Assembly (NCBI RefSeq): GCF_000429825.1
Contig: NZ_AUCP01000049.1
Location: 1 to 50,283 of the forward strand
Length of the DNA stretch: 50,283 bases
Direction: 5' to 3'
Origin: Cohnella thermotolerans DSM 17683
Lineage (GTDB): Bacteria; Bacillota; Bacilli; Paenibacillales; Paenibacillaceae
Position 1 is the stretch's first letter. Each line of letters begins with the position of its first letter. Shown here piece after piece: positions 1-8,991 of the stretch. The notes beneath the pieces are model-generated. The model was not told the origin of the DNA. It ran no database searches and saw nothing but the letters and a program-made list of their open reading frames with translations. Both the position numbers and the translations under genes were made by a program.

Positions 1-126
1 TTTTTTTCTCTTTTTTCAGATTCATTGCGTTCCGTCCGATTTTTTGCATGAAAACCGCAAAGAAAATCACGGTCTAGGCTCATGCGTTGGGAGCAGCTTA
101 AATTGATCTTGTTCAGCAAGCCCTAA

Positions 127-467
127 TTAATGGGAAAACAACAAGATGCATATTAACGGCTCCCCCATGGCGGTAATGTGCGAGCATGCCGGAAATGATT
201 GCACCTCGCTATGACCGACGACGATAACTTTGTCGAATTGTAAATCGGGAAGTTTCAAATGAGTCTCGATAGCCTTTTGAGCGTCGTCGATACGTTGGAA
301 AAACCGTCTCCAATCTGAAACAGAGGCAGTATTTGCACTGCCTCTGCCACTCCGGCCTCCAAAGCATTCCCCAAGAAACTAATGGCTCCACCAACGGCTC
401 CGCCAATAAATTGACCCGTAACTCCGCCAACGATCGTACCGACTACAGCGCGGCAGTTGATCCGCCT
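127..467 (-). pseudogene. decayed gene with glycine-zipper segment, function unknown
   Basis: Read on the minus strand, a frame open from about 467 contains a glycine-rich zipper-like stretch (GGVTGQFIGGAVGG) and then an amphipathic segment (LEAGVAEAV). That frame hits a stop soon after 250. A second frame takes over near 300 and runs to a TAA at 127-129, encoding a plausible soluble stretch (DDAQKAIETHLKLPDL, then FDKVIVVGHSE). The coherent protein-like segments split over two frames, with no start codon or ribosome site, suggest a frameshifted 3' fragment of a longer gene. Glycine zippers occur in pore-forming and polymorphic toxins, but that link is inference only. Confidence 0.35.
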
Positions 468-649
468 TTATATAACGGTAAGGGTACGATTATGTGGAAA
501 ACAAAGACAGACTCGACCTGAGTTTTACGGCATACTCTTTATATGCGCTTTATCGTTTATCCGCTTGCTGAATAGGATGACGGATGTCCCCTTTGCTAAT
601 AACTCAATCACGTTAATTGTTATGATCGGTGCGGGAGTTTTTTATAGGA

Positions 650-765
650 GTCGCCTATTCAAAGCTTCCCCCTCGGGAGAAGGAAGCGGCTTACGGCTGG
701 CTGCGAAACTACAGCGCACTGCAAATTGCCCAGGAAATGGGCATCGCTGCGGGCCACTCCTGCTT
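650..765 (+). pseudogene. possible remnant of an HTH regulator
   Basis: A short plus-strand stretch reads KLPPREKEAAYGWLRNYSALQ followed by IAQEMGIAAG. It resembles the helix-turn-helix of LuxR/sigma-region-4 type proteins (LTPRE...IA..LGIS). It has no proper start, no ribosome site and no continuation on either side, and the frame after it is not protein-like. It is best read as a decayed fragment. The assignment rests on one short motif. Confidence 0.25.
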
Positions 766-844
766 AGAGGACGGCGTTTCGTCTGCCAACAGTTTAACGA
801 ACCTGACAGTCGTTATTTCCGAGAAATCGGGCTCGTTTCGGATT

Positions 845-978
845 TAACGAATCCAGATGTCGCTAATTGCAGTCCAGACCCTCTGATTTTGGCTGAATCG
901 GCGAAATAGCGACTGTAGGATTCGTTAGATTATTCATCTGCCCGATTTCGGCATTATAACGGTTCCTGGATTCGTTAG
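845..978. repeat. intergenic inverted repeat, family with TAACGAATCC / GGATTCGTTA ends
   Basis: The element has TAACGAATCCAG at 845-856 and the inverse GGATTCGTTAG at 918-928. Between them AATAGCGAC (905-913) mirrors GTCGCTAATT. A further CCTGGATTCGTTAG lies at 965-978. The same words recur at 32318-32502, so this is a dispersed intergenic family rather than a single palindrome. Confidence 0.55.
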
Positions 979-1185
979 CCGAGCCGTAACCGTGCCGCAA
1001 GGGGCGACAATCGCCTTGAACGCAACTCTAATTAAAGCCCGCTCGCCAGAGAAGCGAAAAATATCCCTGCGTTGGCGAATTGTATCCCTATTCCCCCACG
1101 GCGGTTCTATTATGATGGAATCATCCATCACCAAGAGATCGGCCGTGACGCAGCGGCGTCAACGGTCTACTGGGGGCGCTTGCCG

Positions 1186-2823
1186 ATGTACAAGGTCATC
1201 GTCGTAGACGACGAATCGGTCGTGCGGGACGGCCTGCGGAGAACGATCGCGTGGAACGACCACGGCTTCGAGCTGATCGGCGATTACGAGAACGGGCGCG
1301 AGGCGTGGGAGGCGATCGAGCTGCATAAGCCGGATCTGATCGTCTCCGACATCAGCATGCCGCTCATGGACGGCCTCGAGCTGGCCCGGCTAGTCGCGGC
1401 GAACTATCCTTATATGAAGGTTATGATTCTGACCGGATACGACGAGTTCGAATACGCCCAGCAGGCGATCCGGCTCAAGGTGCAGGACTTCGTTCTCAAG
1501 CCGATTACGGCTCGGGAAATGCGCGAATTGCTGGACAAGGTGCGCCGCGAGATGGACGAGGAGGCCAGGCGGCTCGAAGATTGGAGCCGGCTGCACAGCC
1601 AGCTCCATCAAAGCCTGCCGCTGCTGAAGGAGCGCTTCCTGGAGCGGCTTGTCGCGCTCGGCCTCGGGAAGCCGGAAATCGAGGAGCGGTTCGCTTTTTT
1701 CGGTTTGCCGCCGCTCGCGCCGCCTTACCTGGTCATGGTGGCCGACATCGACGACTTCGGCGAGCGCGAGGAATGGATGGACGACGGACACGACGCGGAA
1801 TTTTTGCGCTTTGCCGTTTTTAATATTTTCGAAGAGACGGTATCCGCCCGCCCGGGGACCTTGCTGTTCCGGACTCGGGAGGAGAAGATCGTCATTCTCG
1901 CGAGCGGAGCGGAGAACGAGAACGAGCTTTACGACCGGGCCATCGGCATGGCGGAAGAAGGAAGGCACCATGTCGAGAAGTATTTGAAGTTTACGGTGAC
2001 GATCGGCATCGGCCGCGTCTGCTCGTCGGCGGAGCAGCTGCCGGTATCGTACAAGAGCGCGCTGGCGGCGCTCGATTACCGGTTCCTGCACGGGAAAAAT
2101 CGCGTGCTGACGATTACGGACCTGGAAGGAACGGCGGCGGCGGTCTTCCCCTTCCGGAGCGATTGGGACCGCAAGCTGATCGCGGCCGTCAAGACCGGAG
2201 CCGGAGCGGAAGCGCAGCGGCTTGTGGAGCAGCTGGTCGCGGAGCTGAGAGCCTCCCGGCTCCCGATCGAAACGACTTTTCTCCATATGCAAAAAATCGT
2301 CCTCGCGCTGATGTACGCCGTGCAGGAGCTTGGCTTCGCGGACGACGCGGAGGGGGCGGCCAAGGACGGGCAGCTGTGGCTGACGGAAATTTACCGCTTC
2401 AAGACGCTGGGTGAGATCGAGAACTGGCTCAAGCGGATCGTCGGCTCCGTCATGGCGGGAGTCGCGGACAACCGCAGCCATTACACCCGCATGCAGATCG
2501 CCCGGGCGACGGACTACATCGAAGCGCATTACGCCGACGAGAAGCTGTCGCTGCAGGAGCTGTGCCGCCACGTGCTGATGAGCACCAGCTATTTCAGCCT
2601 CGTGTTCAAGCAATACACCGGGGAGACGTTCGTCGAGTACCTGACCCGCGTCCGCATCGAACGGGCGAAGGCGCTGCTGCTCTCCACCGACTTGAAATTT
2701 TACGAGATCGCCTCCCGGGTCGGATACGCGGACCCGAACTACTTCAGCATTCTGTTCAAGAAGCATACCGGCACGACGCCTCGGAATTTCCGGGAGAAAC
2801 AGGCCAAAGAGAGCGTGCTATGA
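1186..2823 (+). CDS. response regulator, YesN type (receiver + AraC HTH)
   Basis: Transcriptional response regulator of 545 residues. The ATG at 1186 is chosen over upstream in-frame starts because a G-rich ribosome site lies at 1172-1176 and the receiver begins at residue 1 (MYKVIVVDDES). The receiver covers residues 1-120, with acidic pocket D8/D9 and phosphoacceptor D55 in LIVSDISMPLMDG. A long middle region (about 130-430) is typical of YesN proteins. The C-terminal AraC-type double helix-turn-helix (about 440-540) carries RIERAKALLLSTDLKFYEIA and the YADPNYFSILFKK motif. The kinase partner starts one base after its stop, so the two are translationally linked. It probably controls the sugar transporter at 7488-10754; that target is inferred from position. 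Confidence 0.9.
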   Translation: MYKVIVVDDESVVRDGLRRTIAWNDHGFELIGDYENGREAWEAIELHKPDLIVSDISMPLMDGLELARLVAANYPYMKVMILTGYDEFEYAQQAIRLKVQDFVLKPITAREMRELLDKVRREMDEEARRLEDWSRLHSQLHQSLPLLKERFLERLVALGLGKPEIEERFAFFGLPPLAPPYLVMVADIDDFGEREEWMDDGHDAEFLRFAVFNIFEETVSARPGTLLFRTREEKIVILASGAENENELYDRAIGMAEEGRHHVEKYLKFTVTIGIGRVCSSAEQLPVSYKSALAALDYRFLHGKNRVLTITDLEGTAAAVFPFRSDWDRKLIAAVKTGAGAEAQRLVEQLVAELRASRLPIETTFLHMQKIVLALMYAVQELGFADDAEGAAKDGQLWLTEIYRFKTLGEIENWLKRIVGSVMAGVADNRSHYTRMQIARATDYIEAHYADEKLSLQELCRHVLMSTSYFSLVFKQYTGETFVEYLTRVRIERAKALLLSTDLKFYEIASRVGYADPNYFSILFKKHTGTTPRNFREKQAKESVL

Positions 2824-2824
2824 G

Positions 2825-4660
2825 ATGTTCATCGAACGCAGACCGGTATTTCCGCTTTTTCCGCTCAAGAGCATTCAGGCGAGCATCGTCTTTGCGTTCT
2901 CTTGCCTCATTCTGATCGCGATCGCGGCGACGAGTCTGATCGGCTACCGGCTCTCCGTCGCCGCGGTCGAGAACAATTCGAAGGGCTATATCAAGGAAGT
3001 CATCAACCAGGTCAACACCAACATTCAGTCCTATGTGGACAATATGGAAAACATCTCCTTGCTCGCGATGACGAACAAGGACGTCAAATACTACATTTCC
3101 AGCAGCAGCTTCATCGTCGACGGGGAGCGGCGGCCCTACGAGAAGCGCATCTCCGACCTGTTCCAGTCGATTCTGTATACGCGCAAGGACATCGCCTCCA
3201 TTATGGTGTTCGGCTACAACGGCCGTTTCGTCTCTGACCGGCGGATCACCACGCTCAACCCGAACGCCAAGCTCGAGGAACAGGCGTGGTACAAGAACGC
3301 GAAGCTGGCCGGCGGCAAATCGGTCATCTCTGCCCCCCACGTGCAGAACATTCTCCAGAACGAATACCGCTGGGTCGTCTCCCTGAGCCGCGAGCTCAAG
3401 AATGTGGACGGGCTGACGGCGGACGGCATTTTCCTCGTGGACATGAATTTAAATGTCATTAACGATCTTTGCAGTCAGATCAATCTCGGGCGGAAAGGCT
3501 ACGTCTTCATCGTCGATCAGGACGGCAACATCGTCTATCATCCGCAGCAGCAGCTGATTTACAGCAACTTGCGCACGGAGCCCATCGAAGAGGTGAGGAG
3601 CGCGGCTAGCGGAACGACCTTCAAGGTGGACGACGACGGAGGCAAGCGCTTCTATTCGGTGAAGGCTACGAGCTTCGGCTGGAAAATCGTCGGCGTCGCT
3701 TATGAGGACGATCTGATCGGGTACAAAAGCACGCTGGGCAACACGATTCTCCTCACGGTCGTCGGCATCGCGATCTCGCTTCTGATCTCCGTTGTGCTCT
3801 CCCATCGCCTGTCCCGTCCGATCCGCAATTTGCAGAGGAAGATGCGGATGGTGGAGAAAGGCAACTTCAACGTCAAGGCCGAGGTGGGACAGATGAACGA
3901 GATCGGCCAGCTCGCCCGGACGTTCAACATGATGGTCGGGAAAATCAAAAACCTGATGCAGGAGATCATCGACACGCAGGAATACAAACGCAAGAGCGAG
4001 CTGCAGCTCCTTCAAGCCCAGATCAACCCGCATTTCCTGTACAACACGCTCGACTCGATCGTCTGGATGGCGGAGCAGAAGCAGCACGAGGAAGTGGTGC
4101 TCATGACGTCCGCCTTGGCGAAGCTTTTCCGGGCCAGCATTACGAAGGATCAGGAGCTCGTTCCGGTGCGGGTGGAGATCGAGCATATTACCAATTACTT
4201 GCTTATCCAGAAAATGAGGTACAGCAACAAGCTCGACTACCGGCTGGAGATCGCGGAAGCCGCGTTCGGCTACAGGACGCTGAAAATATTGCTGCAGCCG
4301 TTCGTAGAGAACGCCATTTATCACGGCATTCGCAACAAGCCGGGCATCGGGACGATCACGATCCGGGGCATGGAGAAGGATGACCAACTCGTGTTCGAGG
4401 TCGAAGACGACGGGCTCGGCATGACCGAGGAGCAGTTGGAGCGGATTTGGGAACCCCCGGGCGGCGAGCTGAGGCGCAAAGGGATCGGCATCAGCAACGT
4501 CGACGAGCGGATCAAGCTTTATTTCGGGCACGCCTATGGCGTCAAAATTCGAAGCGAGCTGGCCGTCGGGACCTGCGTCACCATTGCGATCCCCAAGCTG
4601 CCGCCGGAGGTCGCGGCCTCCGCGTCCGGCACGACTCCCAAACTGCCGATTCAGGGGTGA
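2825..4660 (+). CDS. sensor histidine kinase, YesM type
   Basis: Membrane sensor kinase of 611 residues, partner of the preceding regulator. The first transmembrane segment is around residues 17-40. A large extracellular sensor domain follows to about 300, with a Cache-like stretch (KGYVFIVDQDGNIVYHP). The second transmembrane segment is near 300-322 and a HAMP linker follows. The His_kinase domain has phosphoacceptor H403 in QINPHFLYNTLDS. The ATPase has an N box (FVENAIYHGI) and a G box (DDGLGM). The ATG at 2825 overlaps the region right after the regulator stop. The next gene encodes a membrane-anchored sugar-binding protein 7 bases downstream, which suggests the kinase reads the state of that protein as in XylFII-LytS systems; this is inference. 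Confidence 0.9.
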   Translation: MFIERRPVFPLFPLKSIQASIVFAFSCLILIAIAATSLIGYRLSVAAVENNSKGYIKEVINQVNTNIQSYVDNMENISLLAMTNKDVKYYISSSSFIVDGERRPYEKRISDLFQSILYTRKDIASIMVFGYNGRFVSDRRITTLNPNAKLEEQAWYKNAKLAGGKSVISAPHVQNILQNEYRWVVSLSRELKNVDGLTADGIFLVDMNLNVINDLCSQINLGRKGYVFIVDQDGNIVYHPQQQLIYSNLRTEPIEEVRSAASGTTFKVDDDGGKRFYSVKATSFGWKIVGVAYEDDLIGYKSTLGNTILLTVVGIAISLLISVVLSHRLSRPIRNLQRKMRMVEKGNFNVKAEVGQMNEIGQLARTFNMMVGKIKNLMQEIIDTQEYKRKSELQLLQAQINPHFLYNTLDSIVWMAEQKQHEEVVLMTSALAKLFRASITKDQELVPVRVEIEHITNYLLIQKMRYSNKLDYRLEIAEAAFGYRTLKILLQPFVENAIYHGIRNKPGIGTITIRGMEKDDQLVFEVEDDGLGMTEEQLERIWEPPGGELRRKGIGISNVDERIKLYFGHAYGVKIRSELAVGTCVTIAIPKLPPEVAASASGTTPKLPIQG

Positions 4661-4667
4661 AGACGCC

Positions 4668-5639
4668 GTGAAGGTTCAACGTTTTACAGTGGCGCTTGCT
4701 CTTGTTCTCATCGGCGCCGCCTTGTTCTTCGTTTTCTATTTCAATCTGTATCATGTCGGCCCCGCGGGCGAGCGAACGGTCGTCGTCATGCTCAAGACGT
4801 CCAACGTCCGGTCCGACTTCTGGCAGACGGTCAGCTACGGGGCGGAGGCGGCGGCGAAGGAAGCGGGGGCCAAGCTCGAAGTGCTCGGCCCGCTCCAGGA
4901 GAACGACACGGCTGCGCAGCTGCAGCTGCTGGAAGAGACGCTCGCGAGCAAGCCGGACGCCGTCGTGGTCGCTCCGATCAACAATGACGGCGTGCTGGAC
5001 ATGCTCGGGCGAATTCAGCGGGCGGGCATCGAGCTGGTCGTCATGGATACGCCGCTGCGAATGGAAGGGAACCCGGCTCGCGTGTCCGGCAATCACCGCG
5101 AGGCCGGCCGGCAAGCCGGGCGGTTCGCGGCCCAGGAGACCGGCGGGCAGCCGGTCGTGGCGATCATCAGCGACTACGCCGGCTCGGGCGTGTCGATCGA
5201 AAGGGAGATGGGGATCAAGTCGGCGATCACACCGGACAGCTATACGGATACGTATTACATCGGGGATTCGGAGGATCAAGCCTACCTGGCGGCCAAGAAA
5301 ATTCTGGCCGCGCAGCCGCCCGTCAACGTGATGATGGCGTTATGCGAGCCGGCCGCCTTGGGTGCGGCCAAAGCGCTCAAGGAAGCGCATCGGACCGGAA
5401 CCGTCCGGCTGATCGCCTTCGACAGCTCTCTCTACGAGATTAAGCTGCTGGAGGAAGGCAGCCTGAACGCGATCATCGTCCAGAGGCCGTTCAACATGGG
5501 CTACCTGGGCGTCAAAAACGCGCTTCGGCAACTGGAAGGCAAGCGGATCGCGCAGGAGACCTGGATCGATACGCTTGTCGTGACGAAGGAAAATATGTAC
5601 TCACCGGAAAATCAAAAGCTGCTTTTTCCGTTCAAATAG
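4668..5639 (+). CDS. membrane-anchored periplasmic-binding-protein-like sugar sensor (RbsB/XylFII type)
   Basis: The product has 323 residues and begins with GTG at 4668 behind AGGGGTGA (4652-4659). The N-terminus is one uncleaved-looking hydrophobic segment (residues about 5-26) without a lipobox, so it should be tethered outside the membrane. The rest is a type I periplasmic binding fold of the ribose/xylose class. VVVMLKTSNVRSDFWQTV opens the first lobe, and VVVAPINNDGVLDML and VMDTPLR follow. VSGNHREAGRQAGRFAAQE and LIAFDSS are typical ligand and hinge strands. It is co-transcribed with the kinase and regulator. In related Firmicutes such a protein forms a three-component sensor with a LytS/YesM kinase. 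A transport role is less likely because no RbsC-type permease is nearby. Confidence 0.85.
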   Translation: MKVQRFTVALALVLIGAALFFVFYFNLYHVGPAGERTVVVMLKTSNVRSDFWQTVSYGAEAAAKEAGAKLEVLGPLQENDTAAQLQLLEETLASKPDAVVVAPINNDGVLDMLGRIQRAGIELVVMDTPLRMEGNPARVSGNHREAGRQAGRFAAQETGGQPVVAIISDYAGSGVSIEREMGIKSAITPDSYTDTYYIGDSEDQAYLAAKKILAAQPPVNVMMALCEPAALGAAKALKEAHRTGTVRLIAFDSSLYEIKLLEEGSLNAIIVQRPFNMGYLGVKNALRQLEGKRIAQETWIDTLVVTKENMYSPENQKLLFPFK

Positions 5640-5660
5640 AAAGGATTGGGGGAGACGCGC

Positions 5661-6920
5661 TTGACAAAGGGGATGGGAACGCTGTTGCCCCTGATGCTGC
5701 TCACAGGTCTGCTGTCCGCTTGTTCGAGGAAGGAGGAGGCGGTCGTCCTCTCCCAGGAGGAGAAGCAATCGGTGATCCGGTTCGTCGCCGCGGAATACAG
5801 CACCGAGACGAAGCCTTTCCTCGACAATCTGGTGCGCGAGTTCGAGCTCAAAAATCCGGACATCCTCGTCGAGCTTCAAGTAGCCAACTGGAACGTGCTC
5901 GACGGCATTTACACGTCGATGATCAGCAAAAACCAGCCGCCCGACCTGCTCATTACGAACGTCTACGCACATTTTGCCGAAGCCGGCATTTTGAACGATC
6001 TGAACGATATTATTTCGCCGGAGTTAAGAGGCAAAATGTATCCGAACCTGATGCAGATGGACCGGATCGGCGGCGTCCAGTACGCGCTCCCCTACGTGGC
6101 GACCATTCGCAACCTATACTACAACAAGGCGGTGTTCGAGCAAGCGGGCATTGCGAGCCCGCCGGCCACCTGGTCGGAGCTGGAGAAGGACGCCCGCAAA
6201 ATCAAGGAGACCGGCCTGGCGTTCGGCTTCGGGCTCGATCTGACGGACGACGAGATTCAGGCGTATCTGTCGTATTTCTTCTTCGGCTCGGGAGGCGGAT
6301 GGGTTCGGGACGGCAAGTGGACGATCAACTCGCCGGACAACGTGGAAGGCTTGACGTATCTGAAGCGGTTGTTCAGCGAAGGCTTGACCGATCCGGAGCC
6401 GACGGTGACGATCCGGGACGAGAAGCAGCGGATATTGGGCGACGGCAAGCTGGGCATGATGATTTCGGGCAACTACTTCACGCAGGTCGTGCCGCGGGAA
6501 TTTCCGGGCGTCCGGTGGGGGAAAGGGCCGATTCCGGTGCAGGACGGCGAGCCGCCGATCACGTTCGGAGTTCAGGACGTGATCGTGTCGTTCAAGACGG
6601 ATCATACGGACAAGGTGGCGCTGGCGAAGTTTCTGGACTTCCTGTACGACGACCGGAACTACGAGGAGATGACGACCCGCGAAGGCTTCATCCCGGTCAC
6701 CGCTTCGGTGGGCGGCAAGCTGTCGCAAAGCGACGACGATATGCGGCGCAATATCGAAGCGCTGGGCAAGGCGAAGTTCTATCCGATCCAGGAGCCGGCC
6801 TGGCAGGCGGTCATGGACACGAGCCGCAAGATGGGCGACGCCGTCTTGTACGACAATCTGTCGCCGCAGGACGCGCTCGATCAGCTGCAGCAATTCGCGG
6901 TGGAGCGGAGCGCGAAGTGA
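5661..6920 (+). CDS. ABC transporter extracellular solute-binding lipoprotein (family 1)
   Basis: Sugar-binding lipoprotein of 419 residues. The TTG start at 5661 is supported by GGGGGAG at 5648-5654. The signal peptide ends in a lipobox (LTGLLSAC), giving a lipid-anchored cysteine. The mature part shows family 1 features: NWNVLDGIYTSMIS, PDLLITNVYAHFAEAGIL, an LPYVATIRNLYYNKAVFEQAG segment in the hinge area, and a C-terminal KMGDAVLYDNLSPQDAL helix. It is the last gene of the regulator-kinase-sensor operon (21 bases after the sensor gene). A second binding protein with its own permeases follows at 7488, so this one may supply that transporter or take part in sensing. The sequence does not decide between these. 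Confidence 0.85.
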   Translation: MTKGMGTLLPLMLLTGLLSACSRKEEAVVLSQEEKQSVIRFVAAEYSTETKPFLDNLVREFELKNPDILVELQVANWNVLDGIYTSMISKNQPPDLLITNVYAHFAEAGILNDLNDIISPELRGKMYPNLMQMDRIGGVQYALPYVATIRNLYYNKAVFEQAGIASPPATWSELEKDARKIKETGLAFGFGLDLTDDEIQAYLSYFFFGSGGGWVRDGKWTINSPDNVEGLTYLKRLFSEGLTDPEPTVTIRDEKQRILGDGKLGMMISGNYFTQVVPREFPGVRWGKGPIPVQDGEPPITFGVQDVIVSFKTDHTDKVALAKFLDFLYDDRNYEEMTTREGFIPVTASVGGKLSQSDDDMRRNIEALGKAKFYPIQEPAWQAVMDTSRKMGDAVLYDNLSPQDALDQLQQFAVERSAK

Positions 6921-6968
6921 GCGGCTCCTGCAGGCGAAGGGGGGCGACGGCGCTCGGGCCGGGGAAGC

Positions 6969-7330
6969 GTGGAACAAGGCCCCAAAAGGGCCTTGTTGAG
7001 GCGCGAGGCTGGTGCGGCGGGTGGAACAAGGCCAAAAAGTGGCCTTGTTGGGGAGCGAGGCTGATGCGGCGGGTGGAACAAGGCCAAAAAGTGGCCTTGT
7101 TGGGGAGCGAGGCTGATGCGGCGAGTGGAACAAGGCCAAAAAGTGGCCTTGTTGGGGAGCGAGGCTGATGCGGCGTGTGGAATAAGGCCAAAAAGTGGCC
7201 TTGTTGAGGCGCGTGGCTGATGCGGTGTGTGGAATAAGGCCAAAAAGTGGCCATGTTGAGGCGCGAGGCTGGTGCGCGAGTGGAACAAGGCCCCAAAAGG
7301 GCCATGTTGATGCGCGAGGCGGTTGCGAAG
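6969..7330. repeat. seven-unit 52-bp tandem array, each unit a hairpin
   Basis: Units start at 6969, 7021, 7073, 7125, 7177, 7229 and 7280. All are 52 bp except the sixth, which is 51; the last decays. Each contains an inverted repeat, AACAAGGCCA-AAAAG-TGGCCTTGTT in the inner units, with 10-bp arms and a 5-base loop. The first and last units have CCC/GGG instead of CCA/TGG beside the loop, so both arms changed together. Units 5 and 6 have AAT...GTT, still pairable as U-G. Units 6 and 7 carry one mismatch. No T-tract follows, so these are not simple terminators. Apparent minus-strand ORFs across the array are an artefact of the repetition. Confidence 0.9.
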
Positions 7331-7487
7331 GGCCCCGAGCGAGCAGCAGTTCCGCTGAGCTCTGACAAAAGAAAATAGTCAAGATTATTTGGAAGATATT
7401 CGATAGAGACAACATTCCCTCCCCTCTATGATGGTTACAGGCGCCGCGAAGCGCTTACCAACATCTAACGGGGAGGGTTTTGCATTT

Positions 7488-8894
7488 ATGGCGTTAAACA
7501 GAAAAACGGCAGCTCTCGGCATCGCTGCGATGGTCGCCTTAATGCCGCTGGCCGGCTGCGGTTCGTCCAATAACGACAACGCGGGCGGCGCGTCCGGATC
7601 GTCTTCTCCTTCGCCTTCGGCTTCGGCGTCTCCAAGCGAATCCGCGAGCGCGTCGCCGAGCGAATCGGCAAGCGCGAGCCCCAGCGCATCCCAGACGAAG
7701 CTGACGGGCGACTTCGAGATCCAATACTTCGTCGGCGGCTACGGCGACAAGTGGTGGAAGAAGGTCATCGCCGACTTCAAAGCGGCGAATCCCGATCTGA
7801 ATGTCATCGAAGACGGCGGCCCCAAGATCAACGACCAGAATAAGCCGCGCTGGATCGGCGGCAACCCGCCCGACTTCGTCTACATCGACGGTCCGAACCT
7901 GAACGACCGCCAAATGGTCGAAGACGGCCAACTGGAAGACCTGACGGAATGGCTGCAAACGGCTACGAACATCGACGGTGACAAAATCCTCGACATTCTC
8001 GCGCAAGCTCCGCAGCAATACGACGGCAAAATCTACAACATCCCGCTCGTGCTGAACTCCTGGGGCATTTTCTGGGACAAGGCGCTGTTCAAGGAAAAGG
8101 GCTGGACCGAACCGGCCAACTTCGACGAGTTCCTGCAAGCGAGCGACAAGATCAAGGCAGACGGCATCACCCCGTTCATCCATACCGGCAAATACCCTTA
8201 CTACATTAACGGGGCGTTCCTGTATCCGGCGATCGTCTCGAACAACAACGACGATTACACCATTCTGCAGGACATGGCCGCCAACAAAATCGACGCCTAC
8301 AAGAGCCCGGCCGTTCTCGCCGCGCTGAACCAGATCGTGCAGCTGCGCGATAAGGGCTTCATCGACAAAGCTTCCATCCAGATTAACCATACCGACTCGC
8401 AAATGCTGTTCCTGCAGCATAAGGACGCGTTCATCCCGAACGGCCTGTGGCTGCCGAACGAGATGGCGAAGGACGTGCCGCAGGGCTTCGACTTCGGCTT
8501 CATTCCTTCGATCACGCAGAAAGCGGGCGGCAAAGTGGTCGCGAACACGTCCACGGCAACTGTCGCGATCGCCAAGAAGGCGAAAAACAAAGAGGCGGCC
8601 AAAGCGTTCCTGCAGTTCATCTTCTCCAAGGCGCAAGCGTCCCAATGGGCCGAACTGAGCGGCGCGCCTTCCAACATTAAGGGCGACATCAGCAACTCCA
8701 ATGCGCCGAACTTCGTCAAGGACGCCGCCAAGTATCTGACGGACCCGAATACGGTCGTCATTCCGACGATCACGTTCAACGCCGACGTCGACAAGGCGAT
8801 GCAGGACGCGACCGACGCGCTGACGATCAACAAGATTACGCCGGAGGAATGGGTGAAGCGGGTCACCGACGTCGTCGCCAAAGTGCAGAAGTAA
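7488..8894 (+). CDS. CUT1 ABC transporter sugar-binding lipoprotein
   Basis: The product has 468 residues. ATG 7488 follows GGGGAGGG (7470-7477); upstream in-frame starts lack a ribosome site. The signal peptide ends in the lipobox LMPLAGC. A Ser/Pro/Ala-rich linker (residues about 33-65) lifts the domain off the membrane. The folded part has family 1 binding-protein signatures: FVYIDGPNLND, YNIPLVLNSWGIFWDKALF in the ligand cleft, FIPNGLWLPNEMA, and a C-terminal KAFLQFIFSKAQASQWAE segment. It resembles the N-acetylglucosamine/oligosaccharide-binding branch (NgcE-like), but the substrate cannot be fixed from sequence. Two permease genes follow after a hairpin at 8923-8964. Confidence 0.9.
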   Translation: MALNRKTAALGIAAMVALMPLAGCGSSNNDNAGGASGSSSPSPSASASPSESASASPSESASASPSASQTKLTGDFEIQYFVGGYGDKWWKKVIADFKAANPDLNVIEDGGPKINDQNKPRWIGGNPPDFVYIDGPNLNDRQMVEDGQLEDLTEWLQTATNIDGDKILDILAQAPQQYDGKIYNIPLVLNSWGIFWDKALFKEKGWTEPANFDEFLQASDKIKADGITPFIHTGKYPYYINGAFLYPAIVSNNNDDYTILQDMAANKIDAYKSPAVLAALNQIVQLRDKGFIDKASIQINHTDSQMLFLQHKDAFIPNGLWLPNEMAKDVPQGFDFGFIPSITQKAGGKVVANTSTATVAIAKKAKNKEAAKAFLQFIFSKAQASQWAELSGAPSNIKGDISNSNAPNFVKDAAKYLTDPNTVVIPTITFNADVDKAMQDATDALTINKITPEEWVKRVTDVVAKVQK

Positions 8895-8922
8895 CCGACC
8901 CGATTCGCAGCAAACCCCGCAA

Positions 8923-8964
8923 GCGGAGGGCGACCGGCAGGCTTAGGTCTGCGGTCGCCTCCGC
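8923..8964 (+). promoter_or_regulatory. hairpin without T-tract between binding-protein and permease genes
   Basis: GCGGAGGGCGACCG (8923-8936) pairs with CGGTCGCCTCCGC (8952-8964) with one bulged base, and inner GCAG/CTGC extends it. The following bases (GAATTTATC) lack a T run. Such structures typically protect the 3' end of the abundant binding-protein message and lower permease expression. An analogous hairpin lies at 42123-42150 in the second transporter locus. Confidence 0.6.
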
Positions 8965-8991
8965 GAATTTATCGGAAAGGAGAGCGGTCGG

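Noticed and set aside
6969..7330. The 52-bp array as a CRISPR
   Set aside because: The whole 52-bp unit is conserved with no unique spacers, and no cas gene is near. The hairpin unit does not fit any repeat-spacer plan.
6114..7415. Minus-strand frame with repeated proline/histidine-rich segments over the hairpin array
   Set aside because: The repeat is 52 bp, not a multiple of three, so all frames show similar peptides in rotation. It also runs into the antisense of the lipoprotein gene.
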